From DATGFK01 sp040007395 (lineage in GTDB: Bacteria > Chloroflexota > Anaerolineae > Aggregatilineales > UBA2796): a stretch of 64,000 nt of DNA. The stretch is taken from positions 1-64,000 of the forward strand of contig JBDTVG010000136.1 of the NCBI GenBank assembly GCA_040007395.1, in the 5' to 3' direction. Shown here in pieces: positions 26,366-35,128 of the stretch (positions within the stretch are counted from its first letter, which is position 1; each line of letters opens with the position of its first letter). The position numbers and the translations under genes are program-made. The notes under the pieces were generated by a model, which worked only from the letters and a program-made list of their open reading frames with translations, was not told where the DNA came from and did no database searches.

Positions 26366-27151
26366 TTAAGAAGAAGCTGATACCAATGTCAGCGAGATCT
26401 GACCCAGTACGATACTGGCAAAATTGAACGTCTGCGAGCCAGTGGCCCCCGTTGAGTCGCGGGCAACCTCGTTTAGGGTGCGAACCAGCAGCGCATGAGC
26501 CAGTTTGACCTGTCGTGTCGTCACGCCGACATTCAGCGGCGAAAGATCAGTCGGCTGGAATTCTAATGCGCCATTGTAGATTGCCAGTGTACCGACCAGC
26601 GTCATGGTCAACGGTTTGGCTCCTACTGGCGCGTTCTGGGGAACGATGGACAGCGTTAGCACCAATGCCCCATCCCCAACTGTGACCAGTGGCGCGGTTG
26701 TATAGCTCGCCAACGGTGCATCCTCGTAGGCACGGGCAAGGGCTGCATTCAGCTGTGCCTCAGTAATGGTGAGAATAGTTGCGCCTGTGTCATTAGTGAT
26801 AGCCGAAATTGGCGCTTGAGCGGTTTGCTCGGCGGGATTCGGCGGCGGCGTTGGTGGAACAGGCGAAGCAGGTTGGGTCGGGCGTACTGTTGGGTCGGGT
26901 GTCCAAGTCGGTGGCAGCGTTGGCAGGGCGAGTGTCGCCGCTAGGGTTGGTTTCGGCGTAAGCGTCGGCAGGATCACTGTTGGAATCAGCGTGGGCATCA
27001 CAATCGGCACGTTGCTCCGACAGCCCGTCAGCATAATGGTTCCCGCGATGCAGCCTGCCCAGATCCACCCGATACGTCGGCTTCTTTTAGACAAAATCCC
27101 GTTGATTAGTGTATTCAGTGTATTTTTCAGAATGCTTGGCAGACGACTCAA
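26366..27151 (-). CDS. Lipoprotein with Pro/Thr-rich linker
   Basis: A 261-residue protein with a basic signal region (SKRSRR) and lipobox-like MLTGC near residue 44. A long Thr/Pro linker (~55-115) precedes a domain of ~140 residues with alternating strands (ATILTITEAQLNAAL, TLVGTLAIYNG). This resembles lipid-binding or sortase-neighbour lipoproteins (LTITEAQLNAAL is shared by several such proteins) but I cannot name a family. The start is a TTG overlapping the upstream gene's TGA (TTGA), indicating translational coupling. Confidence 0.7.
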   Translation of the reverse strand: MSRLPSILKNTLNTLINGILSKRSRRIGWIWAGCIAGTIMLTGCRSNVPIVMPTLIPTVILPTLTPKPTLAATLALPTLPPTWTPDPTVRPTQPASPVPPTPPPNPAEQTAQAPISAITNDTGATILTITEAQLNAALARAYEDAPLASYTTAPLVTVGDGALVLTLSIVPQNAPVGAKPLTMTLVGTLAIYNGALEFQPTDLSPLNVGVTTRQVKLAHALLVRTLNEVARDSTGATGSQTFNFASIVLGQISLTLVSASS

Positions 27152-27846
27152 CGCGGTGGTTTGAGCCGTAAATCCATGCCGACAGCCCGCGAGGTTGTAT
27201 CTTGCACGACTGATTCTGTCGCGATGCGTACATCGAAGTACATACCCCCCAACGACTCCATACTATCAAATTCGGAGGCTTGGAACGCATCCACGCGGAC
27301 ACGGACTACTTTGCCCGGTTGGTCAGCCAATAAGGTCACTTTGACCGGGGTAGCCGCCTTGTCCGGCGGAATGTCTAGCGAAAGATTGTTCGCTGTAAGA
27401 GTCCCCCCGACAGCGCTGATCTTTAATTCGACGTGGACTGCACCGGACAGTTGTGTATTTTCTGGCGCTGGCGGGTTAACCCCGAAGTACAGGTCGGTAA
27501 GCTGGCGGGCGATCAGAGCACTGGGCATCACGACAATCAAGCGGCGCAGTACGGTAAGCGTAGCTTTGTTTGATGCGGTATCCTCACTCGCAGCATTGGC
27601 ATCAAAGTCGGCGATCTGCTGGGCAGCTCTCTCGCCATCGGTAGTCAATAGGTAAGCGTTATTGCTATCCATATGCAGATAGTCAAAGTTGACCAGCCGC
27701 CGCACCGCCTTACCGATGAGTCGAGCATTCAAGCCCGACCCCTCCTCAAGATCGTCCATACTAAGTGCGCCGGGAGTTTTTCCCATATAGCGCAGTAAAT
27801 CTAGGGCTTCGGGAGGCAGTCTTTGAAGATTAAAGGATAGCGGCAT
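27148..27846 (-). CDS. Hypothetical protein with N-terminal winged-helix
   Basis: A 232-residue protein. Residues ~8-75 look like a winged-helix (ALDLLRYMGKTPGALSMDDLEEGSGL, then LIGKAVRRLVNFDYLH and a wing-like TTDGERAAQQ). The remainder is a beta-rich domain. ATG at 27846 is preferred to the GTG at 27858. Coupled to the lipoprotein downstream by a 4-bp overlap; both may act in one envelope-linked regulatory process. No family named. Confidence 0.65.
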   Translation of the reverse strand: MPLSFNLQRLPPEALDLLRYMGKTPGALSMDDLEEGSGLNARLIGKAVRRLVNFDYLHMDSNNAYLLTTDGERAAQQIADFDANAASEDTASNKATLTVLRRLIVVMPSALIARQLTDLYFGVNPPAPENTQLSGAVHVELKISAVGGTLTANNLSLDIPPDKAATPVKVTLLADQPGKVVRVRVDAFQASEFDSMESLGGMYFDVRIATESVVQDTTSRAVGMDLRLKPPR

Positions 27847-28098
27847 GGGTAATCTCACTTGATAAGGCGTGACATGATAAAACAGAGATGCCTACCAGTT
27901 TACACGCCCCTGCAATTGAGACAAGTCATTCGCCAAAACCGCTGCCAGAACTGGAATTCCACCGCTTTTATCTCATCCTAGGAGCATGTTTCCCAAAATA
28001 CAGGTCGCGTAGGCGGCGGCCCCTACACCATGTGCCTTAAATGTAGGAGCAATGCCTGCCTCGCCCGCTTACCCTTGACTACCCTTGAAGCGGAACCA

Positions 28099-29766
28099 CT
28101 ATAGATAATCGCGCAGCGGGCGACTACGAGTTGGGTGGCGCAGTTTACGGAGCGCCTTCGCCTCGATCTGGCGGATGCGTTCACGGGTCACGCCGAAGTG
28201 TTTGCCGACTTCCTCAAGGGTATGTTCCTGACCGTCTTTGAGGCCGAAGCGCATTTCGAGGACTTCCCGTTCGCGCTCACTGAGCACCGCCAACGCGCCG
28301 CGTACCTGCTCCTTGAGCAGTTGGCGAGCCGCTGCGTCCACCGGGCCAAGCACTTTATCGTCTTCGATAAAGTCGCCCAACAAGCTGGAGTCTTCCTGAC
28401 CGACAGGCATTTCCAGCGACATTGGCTCTTGCGAGATTCGCATGATCTTGCGGACTTTGTTGGCAGCACGGCGCAGCTTGCGCGCCATCACCGGGTCAAG
28501 CCGTCCGCCTTCGCTTTCCACAGCGCGGACTAGCTTGGTTTCTTCGGGAGTCAAGAACTCCATCTCCACCGCGATCTGGTCGGTGGTGGGTTCAGCGCCA
28601 AGTTTTTGCACCAGTTCGCGCTGGATACGCATCAGGCGATTGATAGTTTCTACCATATGTACCGGTATACGGATCGTGCGGGCTTGATCCGCGATGGCGC
28701 GGCTGATGGCCTGCCGAATCCACCATGTTGCATAGGTGCTGAACTTATAGCCCTTCGTATGGTCGAACTTTTCTACGGCACGTAACAGGCCGATATTGCC
28801 TTCCTGAATCAGATCCAAAAAGCTGATACCGCGCATCATATAGCGCTTGGCGACACTGACTACCAGTCGCAGATTGGCGCGGGTCAGTGCTTCGGCGGCC
28901 TGATTCGCCCGCAGCCGTGTTTCGAGAAACTCATCGTCGATGATTGCTTCGTACTCGTCAGGCCGTTCGGCGAGCCACGACTGAAACGTTTCCAGTGCAG
29001 GCAGTTCGTGCTTGTGATCAACATACTCACTAATCCGTTCTTGCAAGACAAGCGGCATCAGGTACAGCGCTTGGAACACCTCGAAGAAACTACGAGCCAG
29101 CGCCGTCCAGTTTTCGTCGCGCCCCCACTCACCATGCTCAAGATAAGTGCGAATATACGAGGTCGAGTCAAAGTTCCAGTTGCGACGCAACCCTTCTACC
29201 TCGCGTACTAGAATCGATAGATCCGGCAGATCGATCCGATAGCTGCTCGCACGAGTCGTGACTTCGCTCCAGAAGTGCAGCAAATGATCATAGAGGATCA
29301 TCAGCGTATCGATGTTGCTGGTTATTTGCTCTTTCTCGGCAGTGTCGAGCACCTGATCGAGCAAGGTAACGGCAGCCATCTGCGATGAAAGCCATGTTTC
29401 GCGGTTGGGGTCGAGTAGTTGGACTTGCCCGATTTCCTTGAGGTACATCCTGACCGGATCATCGGCAAGGTTGCTGGTGTCGAGACGGCTTTCATCGAAC
29501 GACTCTTCTTCGGCTTCTTCGAGATCCTCATCTTCCGACTCAAGCGAGAAGCTCGTTGCATCTCCGTCTGAGAGTTGGATGCCCATCTCCTCAAGCTGTT
29601 CGTACATGCTTTGCGGTTCGTCGCTGTCATCGAACAGTTCGATCACATCCGATTCATCCGGCTGTGGTTCGTTCTGAGTAGAATTCTGATTGGAATGAGG
29701 CATATTTTCCGCTGAGTCCTCGCGGGTCTTTTTGATAGGACGTTTTGCCATAAGGTTTCTGGGCAT
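28099..29766 (-). CDS. sigA: Primary RNA polymerase sigma factor
   Basis: A 555-residue group 1 sigma-70 factor that directs RNA polymerase to housekeeping promoters. An acidic N-terminus is followed by region 1.2 (DPVRMYLKEIGQ), a ~150-residue non-conserved insert, regions 2.3-2.4 (YATWWIRQAISRAIADQ) and region 4.2 (VTRERIRQIEAKALRKL), with the invariant C-terminus RPLRDYL. It follows dnaG by 19 bp on the same strand, the classic macromolecular-synthesis arrangement. Confidence 0.96.
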   Translation of the reverse strand: MPRNLMAKRPIKKTREDSAENMPHSNQNSTQNEPQPDESDVIELFDDSDEPQSMYEQLEEMGIQLSDGDATSFSLESEDEDLEEAEEESFDESRLDTSNLADDPVRMYLKEIGQVQLLDPNRETWLSSQMAAVTLLDQVLDTAEKEQITSNIDTLMILYDHLLHFWSEVTTRASSYRIDLPDLSILVREVEGLRRNWNFDSTSYIRTYLEHGEWGRDENWTALARSFFEVFQALYLMPLVLQERISEYVDHKHELPALETFQSWLAERPDEYEAIIDDEFLETRLRANQAAEALTRANLRLVVSVAKRYMMRGISFLDLIQEGNIGLLRAVEKFDHTKGYKFSTYATWWIRQAISRAIADQARTIRIPVHMVETINRLMRIQRELVQKLGAEPTTDQIAVEMEFLTPEETKLVRAVESEGGRLDPVMARKLRRAANKVRKIMRISQEPMSLEMPVGQEDSSLLGDFIEDDKVLGPVDAAARQLLKEQVRGALAVLSEREREVLEMRFGLKDGQEHTLEEVGKHFGVTRERIRQIEAKALRKLRHPTRSRPLRDYL

Positions 29767-29785
29767 GGCCCGCTTCTTTCCTTAC

Positions 29786-31867
29786 TTAGTAAGCACGCTG
29801 GGAGTGAGTTATCTGGCTAACGGCTTGGTCGATAAAACGAATGGCTTGACGGTTAATTGATACCCTGCGAGCATACTCCATCTCCATTTGTGGGTCAGCG
29901 TCCTGTTGAAGAAATTGCAGTTCAAGGTTTTCGCGACCCAATCGTAGTTTACGCAATTCAAGGACTTGTTGCTCCAGTACCCTTTGCAAAAACTCCTCTT
30001 CGCTCTGCGCCGACGGCAAACGGCTAGCGTCTCGTTTGCGGCGGGCGGCTTCCAGTTCGGCGTGCATCGCTGGGTTTAAGCGCTGTTTAAAGGCTTCGAG
30101 CGGTGTGACGAGTAGCCGCTCCACCTCGACGCATAGTTCGTATGGCAGGTTTTGTTCGAGATAGTCCATTGGTTCCCGGTCATCTTGATCAAGGGCGTTT
30201 GCCCACACTTCCAAGATAACGCCAAAATCCGAGCGAACAAAATCTTCTGCGGAAAGCGGCCCCAGCGCTTCCTGAGCAGCGGGGACTTTCGTCGCGACTT
30301 CGCGCAGCCTACGGTTGGCGCTTGACAGCAGGTTGGTATTGCGGATCAGGGTCGCGAGACAGTGACGTTCCCGGTCAAACAAAGGTTCGGGTTGTACAGC
30401 GCCTTCTCGGTTTGGCGAAAGAATCTGTGTTGTGTCTTGTGCTGGCAAAACCTGTAGGGCTGGTTTCTGACTATTGTTGCCATCGTTGCTATTCCCGTTC
30501 GCAATCCCCTTAGTACGGGTTGTGCGTCGATTCTGTTGCGCCCACTGGATGAGCATCCGTTCATCAAGGCGCAGTTTAAGGGCTAATCGCTGGATATTAT
30601 AATTCGTTTGCAGATCATTTTCAGTCGCCAACAAAATTGGCAGGAGATCACGGGCGATTTGCTCACGGTCTGTATAGGTCGATTTAACGGTGAGCGACGT
30701 TGTGCCTGCCTCAATCACATAGTCTACAACAGGTTGGGCAGACTCGACCAATTCGCGCCAGCCATCAGGATTATCGCGGATCAAATCATCGGGATCTTGA
30801 TCTTCGGGCAGTGTCACAACCATGATCTCGATATTGAGTTTGCCCGCTTGCCGCAGGATACCCTTCGGGTCAAAAACCAACGATGAGTCGCCTAGAGTCT
30901 GCATAGCAACGTTTAGGCCGCGCATCGTCGCCTTGACCCCCGCCGAGTCAGGATCGAGCGCTAAGATTAAGCGTCGTGCATAGCGACCTAGCTGCTTCAA
31001 CTGCGCTTCGGTGAGGGCGGTTCCCATCTGCGCGACGACATTGGTAAAGCCCGCCTGATGCGCCTGAATCGCATCCATGTAGCCTTCGACAATGACGGCA
31101 GTTTCCCCCTCACGGATAGTACGCCGCGCCTTGTCCAGTCCAAATAGAGTCGCGCCTTTGTCGAACAAGGCCGTCTGTGGTGAGTTCAGATACTTCGGAT
31201 TATCGTCAGGGTTCAAAGTCCGCGCCCCAAAGCCAATGACCTGTCCACGCCCATCACAAATCGGGATGACCAACCGATTGCGGAAGCGATCATAGAGGCT
31301 GTTTTTCTCCTCGTTGCGGATCGCTACCCCCGCTTCAACAATCTCATCCTCGGTGTAACCCAACTGCGTGAGATGGTCGAGCGCTTGCCGCCAATCGTTA
31401 GGTGCATAGCCCATGCGGAAGTCGATAAAAGTCTGGTCAGTCAGGCCGCGTTTGCGGGCATAGGATCGCGCATGGGCGGCTTCCAAAGAATTCACAAATT
31501 TTTCATGAAAAAAGCGGGTGGTTTCGTCCAGCAACCCGCGTAACTTGTCGAGATGCTCGTCACGATTAAGCTGATCAGCACTGCGTTCTTGTAGTTGGAC
31601 TCCAGCTTGTTCCGCGAGAACCTTCAATGCTGCGGCAAAATCCAAGCCTTCATGCTTCATCAGGAACGTGAAAATGTCGCCGCCCTCACCGCACGCGCCG
31701 AAGCAGCGCCAGTTCTGCGAGTCGGGAAAAACGACAAATGATGGTGTTTTTTCGCTATGGAATGGGCACAAACCTGTGTAGTTGCGCCCTGCCTTCTTCA
31801 AATTGATGTATTGTGAAAGGAAGGTGACAACATCGAGGCGTGCCTTGATCTCTTCGGTGACAGACAT
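29786..31867 (-). CDS. dnaG: DNA primase
   Basis: A 693-residue primase that makes RNA primers for replication. CHC2-type zinc finger near residues 38-65 (CPFHSEKTPSF, CFGACGEGGD; the second half reads CFGAC), catalytic TOPRIM with VIVEGYMDAI (~250) and LALDPDSAG (~300), and a C-terminal DnaB-interaction helical domain. Upstream of sigA in a probable operon. Confidence 0.96.
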   Translation of the reverse strand: MSVTEEIKARLDVVTFLSQYINLKKAGRNYTGLCPFHSEKTPSFVVFPDSQNWRCFGACGEGGDIFTFLMKHEGLDFAAALKVLAEQAGVQLQERSADQLNRDEHLDKLRGLLDETTRFFHEKFVNSLEAAHARSYARKRGLTDQTFIDFRMGYAPNDWRQALDHLTQLGYTEDEIVEAGVAIRNEEKNSLYDRFRNRLVIPICDGRGQVIGFGARTLNPDDNPKYLNSPQTALFDKGATLFGLDKARRTIREGETAVIVEGYMDAIQAHQAGFTNVVAQMGTALTEAQLKQLGRYARRLILALDPDSAGVKATMRGLNVAMQTLGDSSLVFDPKGILRQAGKLNIEIMVVTLPEDQDPDDLIRDNPDGWRELVESAQPVVDYVIEAGTTSLTVKSTYTDREQIARDLLPILLATENDLQTNYNIQRLALKLRLDERMLIQWAQQNRRTTRTKGIANGNSNDGNNSQKPALQVLPAQDTTQILSPNREGAVQPEPLFDRERHCLATLIRNTNLLSSANRRLREVATKVPAAQEALGPLSAEDFVRSDFGVILEVWANALDQDDREPMDYLEQNLPYELCVEVERLLVTPLEAFKQRLNPAMHAELEAARRKRDASRLPSAQSEEEFLQRVLEQQVLELRKLRLGRENLELQFLQQDADPQMEMEYARRVSINRQAIRFIDQAVSQITHSQRAY

Positions 31868-31962
31868 CTTACCCTCCGCTCACCCTGTGTCATCTCGGAT
31901 TATACAGATGTGCTGATATTCATGCAAAGGGGGGAAACCTGCTTTTGAGATGTATGTAGGTC

Positions 31963-31999
31963 GTGAAGTGCTTGGTTTTTGAGCCAAGCACCTATTCAC
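31963..31999 (-). terminator. Hairpin after yedK
   Basis: GTGCTTGG/CCAAGCAC forms an 8-bp stem over an 8-nt loop, extended by outer GTGAA/TTCAC arms across a small asymmetry. It lies 19 bp past the end of the YedK gene on its 3' side and probably terminates it. Confidence 0.55.
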
Positions 32000-32018
32000 G
32001 CAAACGGACTGAGGCGGT

Positions 32019-32690
32019 CTAGCTGGCCCGTTCGATAAGCGACGGATCGTCGTTGGTGGTCGCGTTGACCCGCGCCGATACAGGGTAGGCCATCATGAGG
32101 TCTGCCGGGTAGGGTTGCAAGATGTTTTCCCAAGCCTCCTCCCCCGCGTCGTTATCCAGCCAGATCTTCTCATTTTTCGGCAAAAGGATAATCGGCATCC
32201 GGTCATGGATCGGCGCAACAACCTCATTGGGCTTGCCCGTGATAATCGTAAAGGTGCGGACAACCAAATCGCTTTCAGGATCGTGCCAATTCTCCCACAG
32301 CCCCGCAAAGGCAAACGGTTCACCAGATTTGAGGGTCATCCGCATGGGTGTTTTGGTTTTGCCAGTCTTTTGCCATTCGTAGAAGCCATCCGCCAACACC
32401 AGACAACGCCGCTTGCGGAGTGGTTCGCGGTAAGAGGGTTTGGACGTGAGCGTTTCGGCACGGGCATTGATCATCTTGTAGGCGGTGCTGGTATCTTTCG
32501 ACCAATGCGGGATTAGCCCCCAGCGAAGGTACTCAATCTGGCGAGTCCCGTTATTGAGCAGTACAGGCAAGTTTTGCGAAGGGGCGGCATTGTAACGCGG
32601 CTCACTTCTTGGGACTTGCGGTGAGGGAACCGCTTCAAAGCGTTCGATGAGGGCTTCAGTTGGAACGGTAATCGAATAGCGTCCACACAT
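32019..32690 (-). CDS. yedK: SOS response-associated peptidase (YedK/HMCES)
   Basis: A 223-residue SRAP protein that crosslinks to and protects abasic sites in single-stranded DNA. Catalytic Cys2 (MCGRYS, exposed after Met removal), PRYNAAPSQ with its Asn, ADGFYEWQ with Glu, and the His in PIHDRMPIIL are all present. Single-gene unit. SOS control not seen. Confidence 0.95.
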   Translation of the reverse strand: MCGRYSITVPTEALIERFEAVPSPQVPRSEPRYNAAPSQNLPVLLNNGTRQIEYLRWGLIPHWSKDTSTAYKMINARAETLTSKPSYREPLRKRRCLVLADGFYEWQKTGKTKTPMRMTLKSGEPFAFAGLWENWHDPESDLVVRTFTIITGKPNEVVAPIHDRMPIILLPKNEKIWLDNDAGEEAWENILQPYPADLMMAYPVSARVNATTNDDPSLIERAS

Positions 32691-32889
32691 GAGATTTTTC
32701 TCCCATTTAATGAGATTATATTTTACCGCAAATCGGCGCTAAATGCTGCCTTAAATGCTCTCCCTCAGCGCAAAATCGTGCATTTACAGCTTTGCGACAA
32801 AATCTATACGCTTGTCATAGCAAAACACCCTATCTTCGATGCTACAATGCAATCGTAGGTTTAATGGAAAAACATTGAGGGCTGTGTCC

Positions 32890-33891
32890 ATGAATAGGTT
32901 GGATCTCAGGGTGTCACCACCGCAAATCGCCGTATCCACTTTTGCCTCGACTACCACATCCAATACGACGCACCGGGCGGTCATCCAGCAGTTGATGGAT
33001 ACCATTCAGCAGGCCGCAGTCATTGATCCCGGTAAGCTCGAACTGATTATCGCGGCACTGCTGGCGCAAGGCCATGTTCTGCTCGAAGATGTGCCGGGTA
33101 TTGGCAAGACGCTGGTGGCAAAGGCGTTGGCGCGATCCCTGCATGGCTCATTCAAGCGTATCCAATGTACGCCGGACCTGCTGCCTAGCGACATCACAGG
33201 CGGTGCAATCTACAACCAGCGTGAACAGCGCTTCGAGTTCGTGCCCGGGCCAATCTTCGCCAATGTCGTGCTGGTCGATGAAATCAACCGGGCTTCACCG
33301 CGCACTCAATCGAGTTTGCTGGAAAGCATGGCAGAAGGTCAGGTTACGACGGATGGCTTTACACGAGTCCTTGAGAAGCCATTCTTTATCATCGCCACCC
33401 AGAATCCCGTTGAAATGTCAGGGACGTTCCCACTGCCAGAAGCGCAGCTAGATCGCTTTCTCGTCACGATGAGTCTAGGCTACCCCACTCACGAAGACGA
33501 GGTGATGATTCTGGAACGCGAAGAACATCACGATCCGCTGGAAGCCATCGCGCCCACGATTACGCTGGAGCAGATCGCAAATTTGCAACAGGCAGCGCGG
33601 TCAGTGGATGTCGTGAAATCGCTCAAGGAGTATATTGTGCGGATTACGGGTGCGACCCGGACTCATGCCGATGTGGTCGTGGGAGCCAGTCCACGCAGCG
33701 GAGTCGCGCTGCAACGCTGTGTGCAAGCCATCGCGCTCATCCGCAACCGCACTTTTGTTACGCCCGACGACATCAAAGCGGCTGCGCCTGCCGTACTCTC
33801 CCACCGTTTGCTGACTCGTGACCGCCGCCCGGAAACCGCCCACAATGTAATCATGCAAGTGTTGGCAGAAGTCCCCGTCCCGGTAGAATAA
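32890..33891 (+). CDS. MoxR-family AAA ATPase
   Basis: A 333-residue AAA+ chaperone. Walker A is in LLEDVPGIGKTLVAKAL (~60) and Walker B in VVLVDEINRASPRTQSS (~122). It starts a three-gene operon with DUF58 and transglutaminase-like genes, a conserved set thought to assemble or activate membrane/periplasmic protein complexes. Start at 32890 has GAGGG upstream; a longer frame exists but lacks similarity. Confidence 0.95.
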   Translation: MNRLDLRVSPPQIAVSTFASTTTSNTTHRAVIQQLMDTIQQAAVIDPGKLELIIAALLAQGHVLLEDVPGIGKTLVAKALARSLHGSFKRIQCTPDLLPSDITGGAIYNQREQRFEFVPGPIFANVVLVDEINRASPRTQSSLLESMAEGQVTTDGFTRVLEKPFFIIATQNPVEMSGTFPLPEAQLDRFLVTMSLGYPTHEDEVMILEREEHHDPLEAIAPTITLEQIANLQQAARSVDVVKSLKEYIVRITGATRTHADVVVGASPRSGVALQRCVQAIALIRNRTFVTPDDIKAAAPAVLSHRLLTRDRRPETAHNVIMQVLAEVPVPVE

Positions 33892-33892
33892 C

Positions 33893-35128
33893 ATGCTAAC
33901 TGTACGCGCACGCATGTTTCTCGCGGCAGCAGGAGTCTTCTACCTGTTCGCGAACCAGACTCAGGTTGGCTGGCTGTATGTCATGTCGGCACTGCTGGCA
34001 GGAACAGTCTTAGCGGGCTGCTGGCTCAGTCGCGGAACCCTGCGCCACATCGCCGGAGAACGTCAAGTCGGATCGAACGCTGATGCCGAAGTGTACGAAG
34101 GCGACGACGTTAACATCGACCTCACCATCCGTCAGGACGGGCGAAGCAGCGCTGCCCAACTGCGCTTGAATGAATCATGTCCACTCGCTGCGCCGGAAAG
34201 CAAGCAGCACAGCATGGCGATCTTTATTCCCACGCTCCCAGCGAACAGTGCGGTCAAGTTCGATTATTCTGTAAGTTTATATCGCCGCGGCGTGCATGAC
34301 TTCCCAGCGGTCAAACTGGCTTCGCGTGCGCCCTTTGGCTTTTTCCAGCAGCGCCGCGAATTGCCCATCTCGACGCGAGTCTTGGTCTTCCCCGAAGTCC
34401 GCCCACTGCATCATCTCGATCTATTGGATCGCCAGCTTTCGCCACAGTTACCACGCCCGCGTGCTGGAACTGGTTACGAAGTGATGGGGGTGCGTCCCTT
34501 CCGCAATGGCGATTCGCCGCGCCATATTCACTGGCGTTCAGTGGCACGTACTGGGCAACTGGTCAGCAAAGAATTTGCCGACGAAGCGCAACCGGGACTC
34601 TCGCTAGTTCTCGATCTGTTCCAGCATCCCTATCCAGTGACGGATAGCAAGCATGTGCCGTTCGAATGGGCGGTCAAGTGTGCTGCTAGCATTGGCGAGT
34701 ATGCACGGCTCAAGGGCTACCCGCTGCATATCGTCGCTGACGATGACGTGCTGGCGGCACCCGTTGGCGCGGTGAGCCGTTGGGCGCTGCTGCAATATCT
34801 GGCGCGAGTGCAGCCAACAGGCATAGCTACTTTGCCGCGTGTATTAGGCCGCCAAGCGTTGCAAACCTTCGCCGCTGTGATCCTCCCTTGGCCTGACCGT
34901 GCCATTGTCGAACCGCTGCTCGAACTGCACCGCCGCCGGGTTGAAGTGCTAGCAGTTGTCATTGATCCACAGACTTTCCCGTCAGGTGGATTGTCAACGC
35001 CATCCGCTGCGCCATTGGTTGATGAACTGCGGGCGCTAGGGATCGAAACGTGCTATATCAGGTTCACGCAGGATGGCGAAGATTGGGCGCAGCAGCTTTC
35101 CGAGGGAGCATTGGAGAGGGTTCACTGA
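33893..35128 (+). CDS. DUF58 protein
   Basis: A 411-residue protein with two membrane segments (~10-45) and the DUF58/vWA-like region. The hallmark GVRPFRNGDSPRHIHWRSVARTGQLVSKEF is intact near residue 200. Starts 1 bp after the MoxR stop and overlaps the next gene by one base (TGATG). Believed to be a client or partner of MoxR. Confidence 0.92.
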   Translation: MLTVRARMFLAAAGVFYLFANQTQVGWLYVMSALLAGTVLAGCWLSRGTLRHIAGERQVGSNADAEVYEGDDVNIDLTIRQDGRSSAAQLRLNESCPLAAPESKQHSMAIFIPTLPANSAVKFDYSVSLYRRGVHDFPAVKLASRAPFGFFQQRRELPISTRVLVFPEVRPLHHLDLLDRQLSPQLPRPRAGTGYEVMGVRPFRNGDSPRHIHWRSVARTGQLVSKEFADEAQPGLSLVLDLFQHPYPVTDSKHVPFEWAVKCAASIGEYARLKGYPLHIVADDDVLAAPVGAVSRWALLQYLARVQPTGIATLPRVLGRQALQTFAAVILPWPDRAIVEPLLELHRRRVEVLAVVIDPQTFPSGGLSTPSAAPLVDELRALGIETCYIRFTQDGEDWAQQLSEGALERVH